Part shown: in pieces, positions 7,960-17,425 of the stretch
Layout of the letters: every line of letters begins with the position of its first letter
How positions within the stretch are numbered: position 1 is the stretch's first letter
Source of the DNA: Clostridia bacterium
GTDB lineage: Bacteria > Bacillota > Clostridia > Oscillospirales > Acutalibacteraceae
Direction of reading: 5' to 3'
DNA: 64,000 bases
NCBI GenBank assembly: GCA_017516745.1
Contig: JAFXBF010000016.1
Coordinates: 50,596-114,595 of the forward strand
Position numbers and translations under genes: made by a program
The notes under the pieces: model-generated
The model's database searches: none
What the model saw: the letters and a program-made list of their open reading frames with translations, nothing else
What the model was told of the DNA's origin: nothing

Positions 7960-10005
7960 TCAATACCACAGAAAACCGAAGAGGATGATATATATTAACC
8001 ACTGCCAGAATGTGAATTTTACGGTCACTTCGCAAGTATCTTTAATGGTTTCGCCCTTTTCGGTTTCAACCATTGCTGTGATTGTAGCATTACCCCTGCC
8101 GTGTGTTGTAATGCTGCCGTTTTCATCTATAGTAACAACCTTGGGATTTGATGAGGTATATGTAACAGTCAAATCTTTATCTTTGGTTGCAACGAGAGAA
8201 GCTGTTGATGTATATATAAGCTCCATTGATTTTTGTTCAAATCCGAAATTGCAAATATCAAAATCGCTAAATGATGTTGTCTTGAACACAATGTAACCAT
8301 TTTCGACTTTGCCGTTAAGAACTTCACCTTTCTTTGTTCCGTTTGCGAGAGTAATCCAATGTCTGATTAAAAACTGCTTGTAGCTTTCATATCCCGTAGG
8401 AACAGGGATTCTCACGGTATATTCAGTTGAACTTTCGTTACTCATTACAATATTACCGTTATTGTCTTCAAGGTGAATGTCGTATCTCTTAATAAGAACA
8501 CCGTCTTCATCATATTCGGCAATGTTGCTGTTTTCTATATCTTTTTCTTCAGCCTTAAGAACGATGTTATCGTTATTATCGAAATATGTTGAATCATAAT
8601 TAACCTTAATACCGTTAGATGATTCTTTCTCTACAACTTCAGGTTCTTCAGGAATTATAGGTTCATCGGGAGGAATCACAGGAACATCGTGGTTTACGTT
8701 GTGATCACAAATAGTCAAGCCAAGCGGATTTTCGACAATGCTTGTGCAGATAACAGTTGAAAGATTGTCTGTTATATCTGAATATTTGCAATTAGTAGTG
8801 TTGAAATGGATATACTCCAGGTTTGAACAACCCCAAAAGGATTTGGGTGCTATTTTCTCAACAGATGATGGTATTACTATCGACTTTAACTTTCTGCATC
8901 CGTAAAATGTGGTTTCCCCAGAAGTGATAGTTCCGTTAACGCCAACAGTAGTGATACCTTCCGGAATATTAAATGCTTCAAGATTGATACAATTCAAAAA
9001 TGCACTATTACCTATATAGTCTTTTTCGTTCAGTACTGAAGAAGGAAGTTCAATATTTTTTAATGTTGAACAATGCGCAAAAAAGTATGCTGGGATATGA
9101 GTACTGTTCATTTTAACTGTTTTAACATTACTTCCTGTAAACACACCCGAATTACTTCCGTTAAACATACCTAAATCTACCGACGAAATCCTGCCCTTGA
9201 TTTCTATAGATTCAATACTCGAACCTGAAAAGATTTCGTGTCCTAAGTTTGTTGTACTTTCAGGAATCACCAAGCTGCTAAGTTTCGAACAATTGGCAAA
9301 AACTTTGTCTCCTATATATTCAATAGTGTTAGGAATTGTACACTCTGTAAAGCAACAACCACTAAAAGCCATTGCTCCAATTGTTTTTATACCGTTAGGA
9401 ATAGAAACAGGCTCAAGATTTATACAGTTAGCAAATGCGTATTCCCCCACAATATCCTGACTGCTTTTTGCAAAATCAGGCAACTCTATTCTTTCAAGAG
9501 TTGAACAATAAGCAAACAAGTAACGAGGGATATTTGTGCCAAACATTTTTACTATTGTAACATTACTCCCAGTAAACGGGCCGGGGTTAGTAGAAGATCC
9601 TATTCCATCCCAACCAATTTCCACATTTGAAATACTACCTTGAATTTCAACTTCTGCTATCTGAGCTTTATTAAATATACGATATGATAGTTGGCTTACA
9701 GTATCAGGAATTACAACTTTATAGGATTGACAATCTTCAAAAGCTTTTTCACCGATTTTAACAACCGTGTGTTCAAATTGCCCATCTGACACACTCTCGG
9801 GAACTTCAACAATTTCCGCGCGACCACTGTATTTTGTAATCGTTGCTGATGAATCGTCATTTATAGCAAACGTAAAATCGCCATCGGTATAGTTGGCCGC
9901 GCTGGCTACTAAACAAAAATCGGCAAGGTTTATCAATGGTGCACATCCGAACATAAGCACGATTGCCAAAACGAGAGATAGAGCTTTTTTAAAAGTTTTT
10001 TTCAT
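7960..10005 (-). CDS. Secreted BspA-like LRR protein with Ig-like (Big_2) domain and WQW...WY tail, 681 residues
   Basis: A signal peptide (MKKTFKKALSLVLAIVLMFG) leads into about 350 residues of BspA/Treponema-type leucine-rich repeats with the recurring pattern AFxxCxxLxxxxIPxxxxxIG. A Glu/Pro-rich hinge follows (VIPPDEPIIPEEPEVVEKE), then an IPVPTGYE-type domain and a Big_2-like Ig domain (TYTSSNPKVVTIDENGSITT). The last 20 residues, FTFWQWLIYIILFGFLWY, form a hydrophobic tail shared with the 855-residue protein at 13485. The gene starts 20 bp after the sigma-factor fusion gene stop, so both are likely one operon. Expected role: surface adhesion or ligand capture. It is probably the direct output of the neighbouring sigma factor. 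Confidence 0.85.
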   Translation of the reverse strand: MKKTFKKALSLVLAIVLMFGCAPLINLADFCLVASAANYTDGDFTFAINDDSSATITKYSGRAEIVEVPESVSDGQFEHTVVKIGEKAFEDCQSYKVVIPDTVSQLSYRIFNKAQIAEVEIQGSISNVEIGWDGIGSSTNPGPFTGSNVTIVKMFGTNIPRYLFAYCSTLERIELPDFAKSSQDIVGEYAFANCINLEPVSIPNGIKTIGAMAFSGCCFTECTIPNTIEYIGDKVFANCSKLSSLVIPESTTNLGHEIFSGSSIESIEIKGRISSVDLGMFNGSNSGVFTGSNVKTVKMNSTHIPAYFFAHCSTLKNIELPSSVLNEKDYIGNSAFLNCINLEAFNIPEGITTVGVNGTITSGETTFYGCRKLKSIVIPSSVEKIAPKSFWGCSNLEYIHFNTTNCKYSDITDNLSTVICTSIVENPLGLTICDHNVNHDVPVIPPDEPIIPEEPEVVEKESSNGIKVNYDSTYFDNNDNIVLKAEEKDIENSNIAEYDEDGVLIKRYDIHLEDNNGNIVMSNESSTEYTVRIPVPTGYESYKQFLIRHWITLANGTKKGEVLNGKVENGYIVFKTTSFSDFDICNFGFEQKSMELIYTSTASLVATKDKDLTVTYTSSNPKVVTIDENGSITTHGRGNATITAMVETEKGETIKDTCEVTVKFTFWQWLIYIILFGFLWY

Positions 10006-10025
10006 AAGAATTTCCTCCTGTTATT

Positions 10026-11672
10026 TTAAGATACCATTACTTTGTAATAGTATGTTTTACCTTGTTCTACGCCGGGAGCAGATGAAATAATTTCGCCCTC
10101 CTCTATGGTGACCAGACCGGTGAAATGCTCTCCGTACTCCGACGTGTGCTTTAATACTTCTGTTTTTAGTGTGTTTGCTGTAATATAACTTCCGGCAGCC
10201 ACTTCAATATTGGTAATAGTTTTAAGCAGTTGCCAATCTCCGTTGTAAACACTAATTACAACCGTTGCCGTGCCGACTGTTGCGGGTTGTGTTGTAGTTG
10301 GTGCTTGCGTTGTGGTTTGTTTTGCTGTGGTAGTGGGCTTTGCGGTTGTTTGTGCGGTGGTTGTTGGCTTCGTTGTGGTTACTCTTACTGTAGTTGTGAC
10401 CGAGCCGCTTAGACCTCCGCTTGCTGACTGCTTTTTTGTTGCACTTGGTGCAACTGTCGTTTGTTTTTCTGTAGTTGCAGGTTTTGTTGTGCGTTTAACC
10501 GTTGTTGCCTGTGCGGTGGTTTTATTTTGTATAGTTGTTTTAACTGTGTCGGGTGGACCGGTTGATTGCAATACATCGGATTTTGTTGTATTGTCCGTTT
10601 TGTTCAGGGTTACGGTTATGTGCGTTGTACCATTTTCGTTTGAAACAGTTATGATTGAGTTTTTGTATTCAATTGTTGCTTCTGTGCTTCCTTCGGTTGC
10701 GATTACCTCTATGTTTTCACTTGACAGCTCGGTTGATTGCTCGGTGACAGCAGTAGTTGTTTCTTCTGCACGCTTGTCGTGCGCAACCTTTGCTGCTGTT
10801 GCACCTCCGCCGATTATAACGGCACCTGCGGCAACAATTGCAACTACCTTTGCTGTAACGCCTGTTGCAACCGTAGTTCCTGCAACTGTTGTAGCTGCAG
10901 TACTTGCCGCTGCGGTTGCCACTGCCGTGCCGGCGGTTGCTGTACTCGCAGCTGTCGCCGCTGCCGCAGTGCTTACCGCAGCAGCTTTGACACCTGCAAG
11001 TACGCTCGTATAAGCAGGGCTCGCAGCAAACGATGCCTGAGCAGTTTGGGCAGAGCTTCTGAGTGCCCAAATTATAATGCCAATCGGCGCCGCACTGTAA
11101 AGCGAGGTCACGCCCGCACGCTCAAAGCACCGTTTGAGTTCGTTACGCCCGTGGTACAGTCTCGTTTTGACCGTGCCTTCGGGAATTTCGAGGCATTTGG
11201 CAATTTCGCCAATGCTGTTTTCCTCGTAATACATCATAACGATGCACGCTTTTTTATCTTCGCTAAGCTCATCGAGCGCCTGCATAACGGTTTTTCTGAG
11301 GTCTTCCTTGTCAACGTTTTCTTCAGGTGAGAACGTCATATTCTCGTCTGCTATAACCTCATACGCTTCGTCCTCGTCACATTCAAAAAGCGAGGGCTTT
11401 TTCTTTTTTATATAATCCTTGCTTTTGTTGGCAACTATTCTATTGAACCAACTCACAAAGGTTTCGGGATTTTCAAGTTCATTGATTTTTGCAAGTGCCT
11501 TTATGTAGCTGTCCTGGAGTATATCTTCTGCATCGTCATCGTTCTTGACAAATTCCTTTGCAAGGAAAAAGGCTCTCTTGCTTGTAAGGTGATAAAGCTC
11601 CTCGAAAGCGGAATCATCACCGTTCTGTATCTGAACAACAAGCTCGGCTGTTCTTTTGAAATCAATCTCCAT
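10026..11672 (-). CDS. Membrane-tethered ECF sigma factor with Thr-rich extracytoplasmic domain, 548 residues
   Basis: I choose ATG 11672 (GGTGGTG ribosome site) over an upstream ATG at 11744. Residues ~8-90 are a sigma region 2 (DDAEDILQDSYIKAL, then WFNRIVANKSKDYIKKKK). Residues ~125-180 are a region 4 helix-turn-helix (IGEIAKCLEIPEGTVKTRLY). An Ala/Thr-rich stretch leads to one transmembrane helix at ~275-297 (VVAIVAAGAVIIGGGATAA). Outside the membrane come HDKRAEETTTA, a beta-strand segment, a long Thr/Lys/Pro linker and a C-terminal domain ending TYYYKVMVS. Sigma factor and outer sensor share one chain, so signalling probably involves proteolysis or conformational release (inference). 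A paralogue lies divergently at 11940. Two ECF-like promoters upstream suggest autoregulation. Confidence 0.88.
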   Translation of the reverse strand: MEIDFKRTAELVVQIQNGDDSAFEELYHLTSKRAFFLAKEFVKNDDDAEDILQDSYIKALAKINELENPETFVSWFNRIVANKSKDYIKKKKPSLFECDEDEAYEVIADENMTFSPEENVDKEDLRKTVMQALDELSEDKKACIVMMYYEENSIGEIAKCLEIPEGTVKTRLYHGRNELKRCFERAGVTSLYSAAPIGIIIWALRSSAQTAQASFAASPAYTSVLAGVKAAAVSTAAAATAASTATAGTAVATAAASTAATTVAGTTVATGVTAKVVAIVAAGAVIIGGGATAAKVAHDKRAEETTTAVTEQSTELSSENIEVIATEGSTEATIEYKNSIITVSNENGTTHITVTLNKTDNTTKSDVLQSTGPPDTVKTTIQNKTTAQATTVKRTTKPATTEKQTTVAPSATKKQSASGGLSGSVTTTVRVTTTKPTTTAQTTAKPTTTAKQTTTQAPTTTQPATVGTATVVISVYNGDWQLLKTITNIEVAAGSYITANTLKTEVLKHTSEYGEHFTGLVTIEEGEIISSAPGVEQGKTYYYKVMVS

Positions 11673-11705
11673 ATTTTCACCACCGTTTTGTCCTCTCACA
11701 TGCAT

Positions 11706-11732
11706 AAGACGAGCGAAAAACGAAAAGGTTTC
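11706..11732 (-). promoter_or_regulatory. ECF-sigma-like promoter P1 of the tethered sigma gene
   Basis: On the minus strand GAAACC (11732-11727), a 15-nt T-rich spacer and CGTCTT (11711-11706) match the GAAAC...CGTC form used by many ECF sigma factors. The start point would leave a leader of roughly 25-30 nt to ATG 11672. Confidence 0.65.
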
Positions 11733-11790
11733 ATAAATTTGCAAAAAAATTTAAAAAATTCAAAAATATTTTTTGCCCGTCTGCTCACCA

Positions 11791-11817
11791 TAGACGAATG
11801 AAAAAGCAAAAGGTTAC
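11791..11817 (-). promoter_or_regulatory. ECF-sigma-like promoter P2 of the tethered sigma gene
   Basis: GTAACC (11817-11812), 15 nt and CGTCTA (11796-11791) on the minus strand repeat the P1 pattern 85 bp upstream with the same spacing and a similar T-rich spacer. Tandem sites support autoregulation of the 548-residue sigma factor. Confidence 0.55.
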
Positions 11818-11872
11818 GCAAAAACAGAAAAATTTATAGAAAATTAATAAATCGCCAATTCGCTCTTTTATA

Positions 11873-11900
11873 TTGAAATAAGAATATTATTTGATATAAT
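11873..11900 (+). promoter_or_regulatory. Sigma-A-like promoter of the plus-strand tethered sigma gene
   Basis: TTGAAA (11873-11878), a 16-nt spacer and TATAAT (11895-11900) lie 40 nt before ATG 11940. No ECF-like site is visible in this direction, so the two paralogues seem to be driven differently. Confidence 0.55.
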
Positions 11901-11939
11901 TAATACATTGATTATTCTACGGAAAGGAACGGACTGCGG

Positions 11940-13466
11940 ATGAATGAGGGCGTTATTGCCTCGCTTGCCGAAAAAGCAAAGCAAGGCGATATGCAGGCGT
12001 TTGAACAGCTTTATACCGAGTTTTCACCGCTCATGTATTCAATACTGTTTGAAATTACGCACGATGCATACGAAGCGGAAAACCTAACGCAGGACTGTTT
12101 CGTTTCTGCTTTGCAAAGCATACACACACTAAAAGAGCCTGAAAAAGCAAAAAAGTGGCTCACGGCAATTGCCGCCAACCACGGTAGGGACTATTTAAGG
12201 AAGAAAAAGCCTGCTCTGCTCGGCGCAGAGCACGAATACATATTTGATATCAAAGAAGAAGAGGATGTCTCTCTTCTTCCCGAAGCGAGCACGGAGCTTG
12301 ACGAGCGAAGCAAAGAGATAAGAGAAATAGTCAACTCCGTATCGGAGGATAAGCGGCTTTGCCTTGTGCTTTTTTATCAGCACGAAATGAGCATAGCCGA
12401 AATTTCCGAAGAGCTCGGCATTTCGGAAAGCGCTGTCAAGACCCGACTTTACAGAGCGAGAGAGGATATAAAGCAAGAGGTTGAAAAGCGGAACAAAAAG
12501 GGTATGCCGCTGTTTGGTGTTGCTCCCTTGCCGCTTATACTCTTTGCTTTGCGCAAATCATCCGAAGCTGCAAGCGCTTCGTTTGCAGGCAGTGCGGCAC
12601 AGACGGCAGCCTTTGCGGCTGTTACTGCAACGGCAAACACAGCGGCAGTTACTGCGGCGGCTTCAACCGCAACTGCTGCAACAGCCACGGGCACGGCAAC
12701 CGCTTCGGCTGCAACAGCAACAACGGCAACAGCTGCTGCGACAGGTACGGCGGCAACCGCAGCCGCAACGGGCATATCCGTAAAGGTTATCGCAATAGCG
12801 GCGGCAGGTGCAGTAGCCGTCGGAGGCGGAGCAGTAGGCGCAAAGGTTGTGCACGACAGGCGTGCAGAAGAAACAACTACCGCAATAACCGAAGAATCAA
12901 CCGAGCTTGCAAGCGAAAACATAGCCGTTGCCGCTACAGAGCTCGATAGCGAAACTCAAATAACGCTTGAGAATACAACGTTAACTGTTTCAACTTCAAA
13001 CGGCACAACTGTTCTGACGGTGACAACCGCCGGCAAAACAACGGCAGCGAACAGCACCACAAAAGCAGTCACCACAAGTCAGAAAACTACAACCACCACA
13101 ACCAAGCCAACGACAACGGCTAAGCCTACGACTACAGCTAAGCCCACCACTACGGCAAAGCCGACTACGACTGCTGCTACAACAGCGGCAACTACAACGA
13201 AGCCTACAACCACAACCCAGCCGACAACCGCTGCTCCGACCACCACAGCAACTTCACCGGCAACGGTTACGGTTAAGGTTTACAGTGCAGGATCAGGAAG
13301 CGAATATAAAACCTATAGTTTAACTTTTGATGCTGGTGTTACACTTACAGGTTCAGATATCGAAACACAGCTTATGAATCAGTACGGCATAGATACTATG
13401 GCAGATACCTTCAATGTAACAACGCAGCCGGGAGGAAGCTATTCTGCAACGGCATACGAAATTTAA
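11940..13466 (+). CDS. Membrane-tethered ECF sigma factor, paralogue of the 10026-11672 gene, 508 residues
   Basis: Sigma region 2 spans ~10-90 (YEAENLTQDCFVSALQSI, WLTAIAANHGRDYLRKKKP). Region 4 spans ~130-185 (IAEISEELGISESAVKTRLY). An Ala/Thr-rich segment and a transmembrane helix at ~283-306 (VIAIAAAGAVAVGGGAVG) follow. The outer juxtamembrane motif HDRRAEETTTAITEESTE is nearly identical to that of the divergent paralogue, which shows duplication. A KPTTTA repeat linker then leads to a different C-terminal domain (ATVTVKVYSAGSGSEYKT). The conserved cytoplasmic part with divergent outer ends suggests the two sense different signals but may read similar promoters. A GGAAAGGAAC ribosome site precedes the ATG. 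It lies 18 bp upstream of the gene for the 855-residue LRR protein. Confidence 0.88.
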   Translation: MNEGVIASLAEKAKQGDMQAFEQLYTEFSPLMYSILFEITHDAYEAENLTQDCFVSALQSIHTLKEPEKAKKWLTAIAANHGRDYLRKKKPALLGAEHEYIFDIKEEEDVSLLPEASTELDERSKEIREIVNSVSEDKRLCLVLFYQHEMSIAEISEELGISESAVKTRLYRAREDIKQEVEKRNKKGMPLFGVAPLPLILFALRKSSEAASASFAGSAAQTAAFAAVTATANTAAVTAAASTATAATATGTATASAATATTATAAATGTAATAAATGISVKVIAIAAAGAVAVGGGAVGAKVVHDRRAEETTTAITEESTELASENIAVAATELDSETQITLENTTLTVSTSNGTTVLTVTTAGKTTAANSTTKAVTTSQKTTTTTTKPTTTAKPTTTAKPTTTAKPTTTAATTAATTTKPTTTTQPTTAAPTTTATSPATVTVKVYSAGSGSEYKTYSLTFDAGVTLTGSDIETQLMNQYGIDTMADTFNVTTQPGGSYSATAYEI

Positions 13467-13484
13467 TCAACGGGAAGTGCTTGT

Positions 13485-16052
13485 ATGAACTCTAATAAAA
13501 AGTTTTCAAAAATCATCTCTGTAGTAATTATTTTATCAATACTCTTAACCAACATTACAGCTTTCGCAGCTGAGCGTGAAATTACTGCAAGCGGAACTTA
13601 CCAAAAGGCATCTTGGACCTTGTACAGCGATGGTGAACTTGTAATAAGTGGTAAAGAAAAAACTGGAAATGACTGGAGAAAAGTTATTTCAAACGAAGAT
13701 GTTACCAAGGTCACAATAGGAGAAGGAATAACCTCCATTACCGGTAATGCATTTAACGGTTATAAAAATATGACAGACATTACACTTCCTTCAAGTCTGG
13801 AGACGATACATAATACTGTATTTAACGGTTGTACGGCGTTGGAAAATGTATACTATACAGGCGATATTACAGATTGGTGCTTATTGGGATTCGGTACAAA
13901 TGAGCAAAACCCATTAGAATACGCAGAAAACCTTTATATCAATAATGCGGTTATAACAGACTTGGTAATACCCGAAGGGGTTACTGTAATTGCACTTAAC
14001 GCTTTTCGTGGTTATAAAAAGCTTTCAAGCGTAACGTTCCCCAACAGCATGCTTACTATTGGAGAATCTGCATTCCGTGATTGCACTTCTCTTTCGAGAG
14101 CTTATTTTTCCGAAAGCATTGCAACGATAGGCGACTCTGCATTTTACGGTTGTACCGAGCTAAACGAAATAACACTTCCGGAAAATATCGAACATATCGG
14201 AGCGGCCGCTTTTAAAAATACAGCTTACTATAACGATGCGGCTAATTGGGATAGTGGATTCCTTTATATTGGAAGCAATCTGATAAATGCAAACGCTCAA
14301 AAAGTTTCTTCAGCCTGTAAACTTTTTTCCAAAACAAGACTTATTGCCTCAAATGCATTCTATAATTGCACGTCAATAGAAAGCATTGCTATGCCTGACA
14401 GTGTAGAATATATTAATGACAGCGCCTTTTACGGCTGTTCAAATATGAAATTATCTAATCTTCCTGCCAATCTGAAGGCAATTGATAGCGGTGCATTTAG
14501 GTACTGCGCCTTGTTGGGGGCAAATAAAGTTGAAATTCCTTCATCAGTTATCCGAATTGGCGACAATGCTTTTTATGGTTGTAATCTGAAAAGCATTATT
14601 ATCAATGACGGCCTGCAAGTAGTCGGAAGTAATGCGTTTGCAAACAATTACGAACTTACCGAAATTAACATACCGCGAACAGTTGAAACTTTGGACAACA
14701 ATTCATTTTCCTCAAGTTCGATAACGGATATATATTATGGCGACACAAAAGCGGAATGGAAACGTCTTGCAAGTGAAGTGAAAGTTGAAAACATAACAGT
14801 CCATTATACTCTCCGAAATACAGACGATTCTGTTCTCATTCAGCACACTGACAAAAACTTTATTTGGGAAGCAGGTAATGTTCATCTTGAGGTTTCGGAA
14901 ATAACTCCTGCAAGCCCTGCATATGACCGGAACGGATATTATAACAAAAATATGATAAGTCCGATTAAGGTGCTTGATATCAGAATAGTTGATGGCGACG
15001 GCAACTCCATTCAACCGCTGAGTGAGGAAAACATAACCGTAAAAATTAAAGCTCCCGACGAATTTGTAAATATGGTGTCGACCCTGCTCAATATTGAGGA
15101 TGAAGTTGATTTTAAAACGGTTGGGTTCAGTGACTGTGTGTTTTCGTACGAGAAAGACGGTGGAACTATAGCAATCAGCCTTCCTGAAGAAAAGCTGAAT
15201 AAATTAAAAATTGTTCACTGGTTTTCTGACGGAACAGAGCCGGGAGATTATGAGGTTTTTACATATGACAGAATGAAAATATATGACGGCTACATCATTC
15301 TTGAAACCAATCATTTCAGCGAATATGCTGTTTGTACGGATATGCTTGAAATCGAGCAGACCGAGCTTGAAATTGAAAACGGAAAAACGGCTCAGCTTAA
15401 TGTTACTGTCGGTGAAGGCGAGAACGTAACTTACACTTCGTCGGATGAGAATGTTGCGAAGGTTGACTCAAACGGTGTTGTTACCGCAGTCGGTCCGGGC
15501 ACAGCAACAATCATAGCTACAGTTGATGGCACGGGTGTCAGCGCAAAGTGTACGGTAAACGTTCCGTTCAGAAAATTCACGGTTAAGTGGGTTGTTGAAG
15601 GTGTTGTAACAGAGCAGGAAATAACCGAGCAATCACCATTAATTGCACCCACCGAAGCTCCGGAAAAGGCCGGATATATCTTCAAAGGCTGGTCACCTGC
15701 AGTCCCTGACACAATGCCTGCGAAAAATCTTACCTTTACAGCAGTATTTGAAGCTGCACCTGTTGCAGATATAGAGATTATCACCACCCCGACAAAAACT
15801 GCTTATACATATAAAACGGGAAATATTGATTTAAGCGGAATTGAGCTGAAAGTAACCTATGAGGACGGTTACAGCGAAACCGTAACCGATACTTCAAAAA
15901 TGACTGTCAGCGGCTTTGACAGCAAAAAGGTCGGCAATCAGACAGTTACCGTTGAATATGCAGGCGCAACTGCCGAATTCCAGGTCGGTGTTTCATACGC
16001 TTGGTGGCAGTGGATAATCCGAATTATCCTTCTCGGTATTTTCTGGTATTAA
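13485..16052 (+). CDS. Secreted BspA-like LRR protein with Big_2 and InlB-type repeats, 855 residues
   Basis: After a signal peptide (residues 1-29, ITAFAAERE) come about 400 residues of BspA-type leucine-rich repeats. They include IGDSAFYGCTELNEITLPEN and IGESAFRDCTSLSRAYF. A connecting domain is followed by a Big_2 module (VTYTSSDENVAKVDSNGVVT, ~645-685). Next are an InlB B-repeat-like segment (GYIFKGWSPAVPDTMPAKN, ~725-755) and a bacterial Ig-like domain of the TKTAYTYKTGNIDLSGIELK type. The end, WWQWIIRIILLGIFWY, matches the tail of the 681-residue protein. It is translated 18 bp after the sigma-fusion gene, so it is the probable output of that regulator. Function is likely adhesion or host-glycan/protein binding. 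Confidence 0.87.
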   Translation: MNSNKKFSKIISVVIILSILLTNITAFAAEREITASGTYQKASWTLYSDGELVISGKEKTGNDWRKVISNEDVTKVTIGEGITSITGNAFNGYKNMTDITLPSSLETIHNTVFNGCTALENVYYTGDITDWCLLGFGTNEQNPLEYAENLYINNAVITDLVIPEGVTVIALNAFRGYKKLSSVTFPNSMLTIGESAFRDCTSLSRAYFSESIATIGDSAFYGCTELNEITLPENIEHIGAAAFKNTAYYNDAANWDSGFLYIGSNLINANAQKVSSACKLFSKTRLIASNAFYNCTSIESIAMPDSVEYINDSAFYGCSNMKLSNLPANLKAIDSGAFRYCALLGANKVEIPSSVIRIGDNAFYGCNLKSIIINDGLQVVGSNAFANNYELTEINIPRTVETLDNNSFSSSSITDIYYGDTKAEWKRLASEVKVENITVHYTLRNTDDSVLIQHTDKNFIWEAGNVHLEVSEITPASPAYDRNGYYNKNMISPIKVLDIRIVDGDGNSIQPLSEENITVKIKAPDEFVNMVSTLLNIEDEVDFKTVGFSDCVFSYEKDGGTIAISLPEEKLNKLKIVHWFSDGTEPGDYEVFTYDRMKIYDGYIILETNHFSEYAVCTDMLEIEQTELEIENGKTAQLNVTVGEGENVTYTSSDENVAKVDSNGVVTAVGPGTATIIATVDGTGVSAKCTVNVPFRKFTVKWVVEGVVTEQEITEQSPLIAPTEAPEKAGYIFKGWSPAVPDTMPAKNLTFTAVFEAAPVADIEIITTPTKTAYTYKTGNIDLSGIELKVTYEDGYSETVTDTSKMTVSGFDSKKVGNQTVTVEYAGATAEFQVGVSYAWWQWIIRIILLGIFWY

Positions 16053-16060
16053 GTTAAATA

Positions 16061-16102
16061 AAAAACCTCTCGGACGTTTTGAAATGTAGCCGAGAGGTTT
16101 TT
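16061..16102. terminator. Bidirectional terminator between convergent genes
   Basis: AAAAACCTCTCGG (16061-16073) pairs with CCGAGAGGTTTTT (16090-16102). It has an A-run before and a T-run after the stem, and lies between the stops of the 855-residue LRR gene and the convergent hydrolase gene. Confidence 0.85.
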
Positions 16103-16183
16103 CTTGTGATAAAAATATATCTATATAACGAATATGATTTGTTGGAATAGTTTGCAAGAATAAATTAAAATAGTTTGCTTTTA

Positions 16184-17206
16184 TTAACCGAATAAGGGTC
16201 TGAACAAATTTCTCAATAGAATATAGATTGCCATAAATGGAGCTTTTATTATATTGAAAATGTTAATTGATGCTTTTATTTCGCTGTTATCGGTATCCGG
16301 ATTATAATCCGATGTGTGACGCATAAGCCACGATATCATTCCGTCAGGAAAGGACAGTGTAACATCTTCACCATTTCCGTCAATAGTTGACATATAAGGG
16401 TACTGTCCGTTTTCTGTTGTAAACATATCGTAGGTAACAGCCTCCCACGAATAGTGCTCTGTCGGTGCCGATTTACCGTCGGGCATACAAACCTTATGCA
16501 AAGTGGTAAATCTGCACTCTGAAGAAACATTGGTCGTTGAAATTACCGCATTCCAGTCTTTCAGAACTCTGTTCTTGTAGCTTACAAGCGGATCGTTTTC
16601 GCCTGCAACAAGCCATACCGGAACATCTGAAAGCATTTTCGCTTCCTCATTGGTTATTGTTATATAAGGGCAAATCGGGAATATTGCCGCAAACATATCA
16701 GGAAAAGTAATTGCCATTTTAAAGCTCATCATTCCGCCAAGTGAGAAGCCGCCAATATAAATTTTGGTTGTATCAACAAAATCTTTGTTTTTGATGATAA
16801 AATCGTCGATCGAAGCCTTCAACGGAGCCAACATATCATCGCCCCAAGAAATTCCGAAGTTTTCGGGTGCTCTTACAGCCATTATGTAAAAGCCCTTTTC
16901 TGTGCGTGACTGAAACTCTTCACTTGACCAGTTGACAATATCGTTTGATTTAATCTGATAGCCTTCATACTGGCCGTGCGAGTGCCCGTGCACCCATATC
17001 ACCAACGGATATTTACCGGAATCGTTGTTGCTTTCAGGCGAATAATATCTGTAATCCACAGAATACAGTCCGGTCCGTGGACCGCATCCGTATTCAAACT
17101 GTTCTCTGAGTATAGCTTTTGTATCGGTAACAGAAGCGGCCAATGATGTCAGCGGAAAACTCAATAACAAATAAATTGAAAGAAATACAGAAATAATTCT
17201 TCGCAT
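16184..17206 (-). CDS. Secreted alpha/beta-hydrolase (esterase/PHB-depolymerase-like), 340 residues
   Basis: A signal peptide (MRRIISVFLSIYLLLSFPL, cleavage near LAAS) precedes an alpha/beta-hydrolase fold. The nucleophile elbow is GGFSLGGMM around residue 165, the oxyanion region VIWVHGHSHG around residue 70, and a likely catalytic Asp follows in GENDPLVSYKNR; the His is probably in EHYSWEAV. The architecture resembles secreted dienelactone-hydrolase/PHB-depolymerase-like esterases that remove acyl groups from plant polysaccharides (family inference). The protein ends in a hydrophobic amphipathic tail (INIFNIIKAPFMAIYILL). It is convergent with the LRR gene and has its own sigma-A promoter. 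Substrate unknown. Confidence 0.75.
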   Translation of the reverse strand: MRRIISVFLSIYLLLSFPLTSLAASVTDTKAILREQFEYGCGPRTGLYSVDYRYYSPESNNDSGKYPLVIWVHGHSHGQYEGYQIKSNDIVNWSSEEFQSRTEKGFYIMAVRAPENFGISWGDDMLAPLKASIDDFIIKNKDFVDTTKIYIGGFSLGGMMSFKMAITFPDMFAAIFPICPYITITNEEAKMLSDVPVWLVAGENDPLVSYKNRVLKDWNAVISTTNVSSECRFTTLHKVCMPDGKSAPTEHYSWEAVTYDMFTTENGQYPYMSTIDGNGEDVTLSFPDGMISWLMRHTSDYNPDTDNSEIKASINIFNIIKAPFMAIYILLRNLFRPLFG

Positions 17207-17310
17207 TTTTTCCTCCCTATTCTTGCTTTAACAAGCAGTCTTGTGCTTTATACACCCTTTTTAAAAGGGAACTCACACATATGACTAATATTGAATTGCA
17301 TTGCAATATC

Positions 17311-17338
17311 AGTATACTATTTGTCAATATTTTGTCAA
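17311..17338 (-). promoter_or_regulatory. Sigma-A promoter of the secreted hydrolase
   Basis: TTGACA (17338-17333), 16 nt, TATACT (17316-17311) on the minus strand, about 100 nt before the start. The sequence TTTGTCAATA is present twice here, so a second -35 copy lies inside the spacer. Confidence 0.6.
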
Positions 17339-17425
17339 TATTTAAGAAAAACACAAGTTCGGTTTGAAAATAAATAGTGTTGATTTATTCAGAAAAGTAT
17401 TCCCGTCATATTTTCTGGATTATTA

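Noticed and set aside
10270-11013. Long plus-strand frames rich in Val/Cys opposite the tethered sigma gene
   Set aside because: They are antisense to the Ala/Thr repeats of a well-supported sigma fusion, have no ribosome sites and show only low-complexity composition. The same holds for frames opposite 12449-12922.
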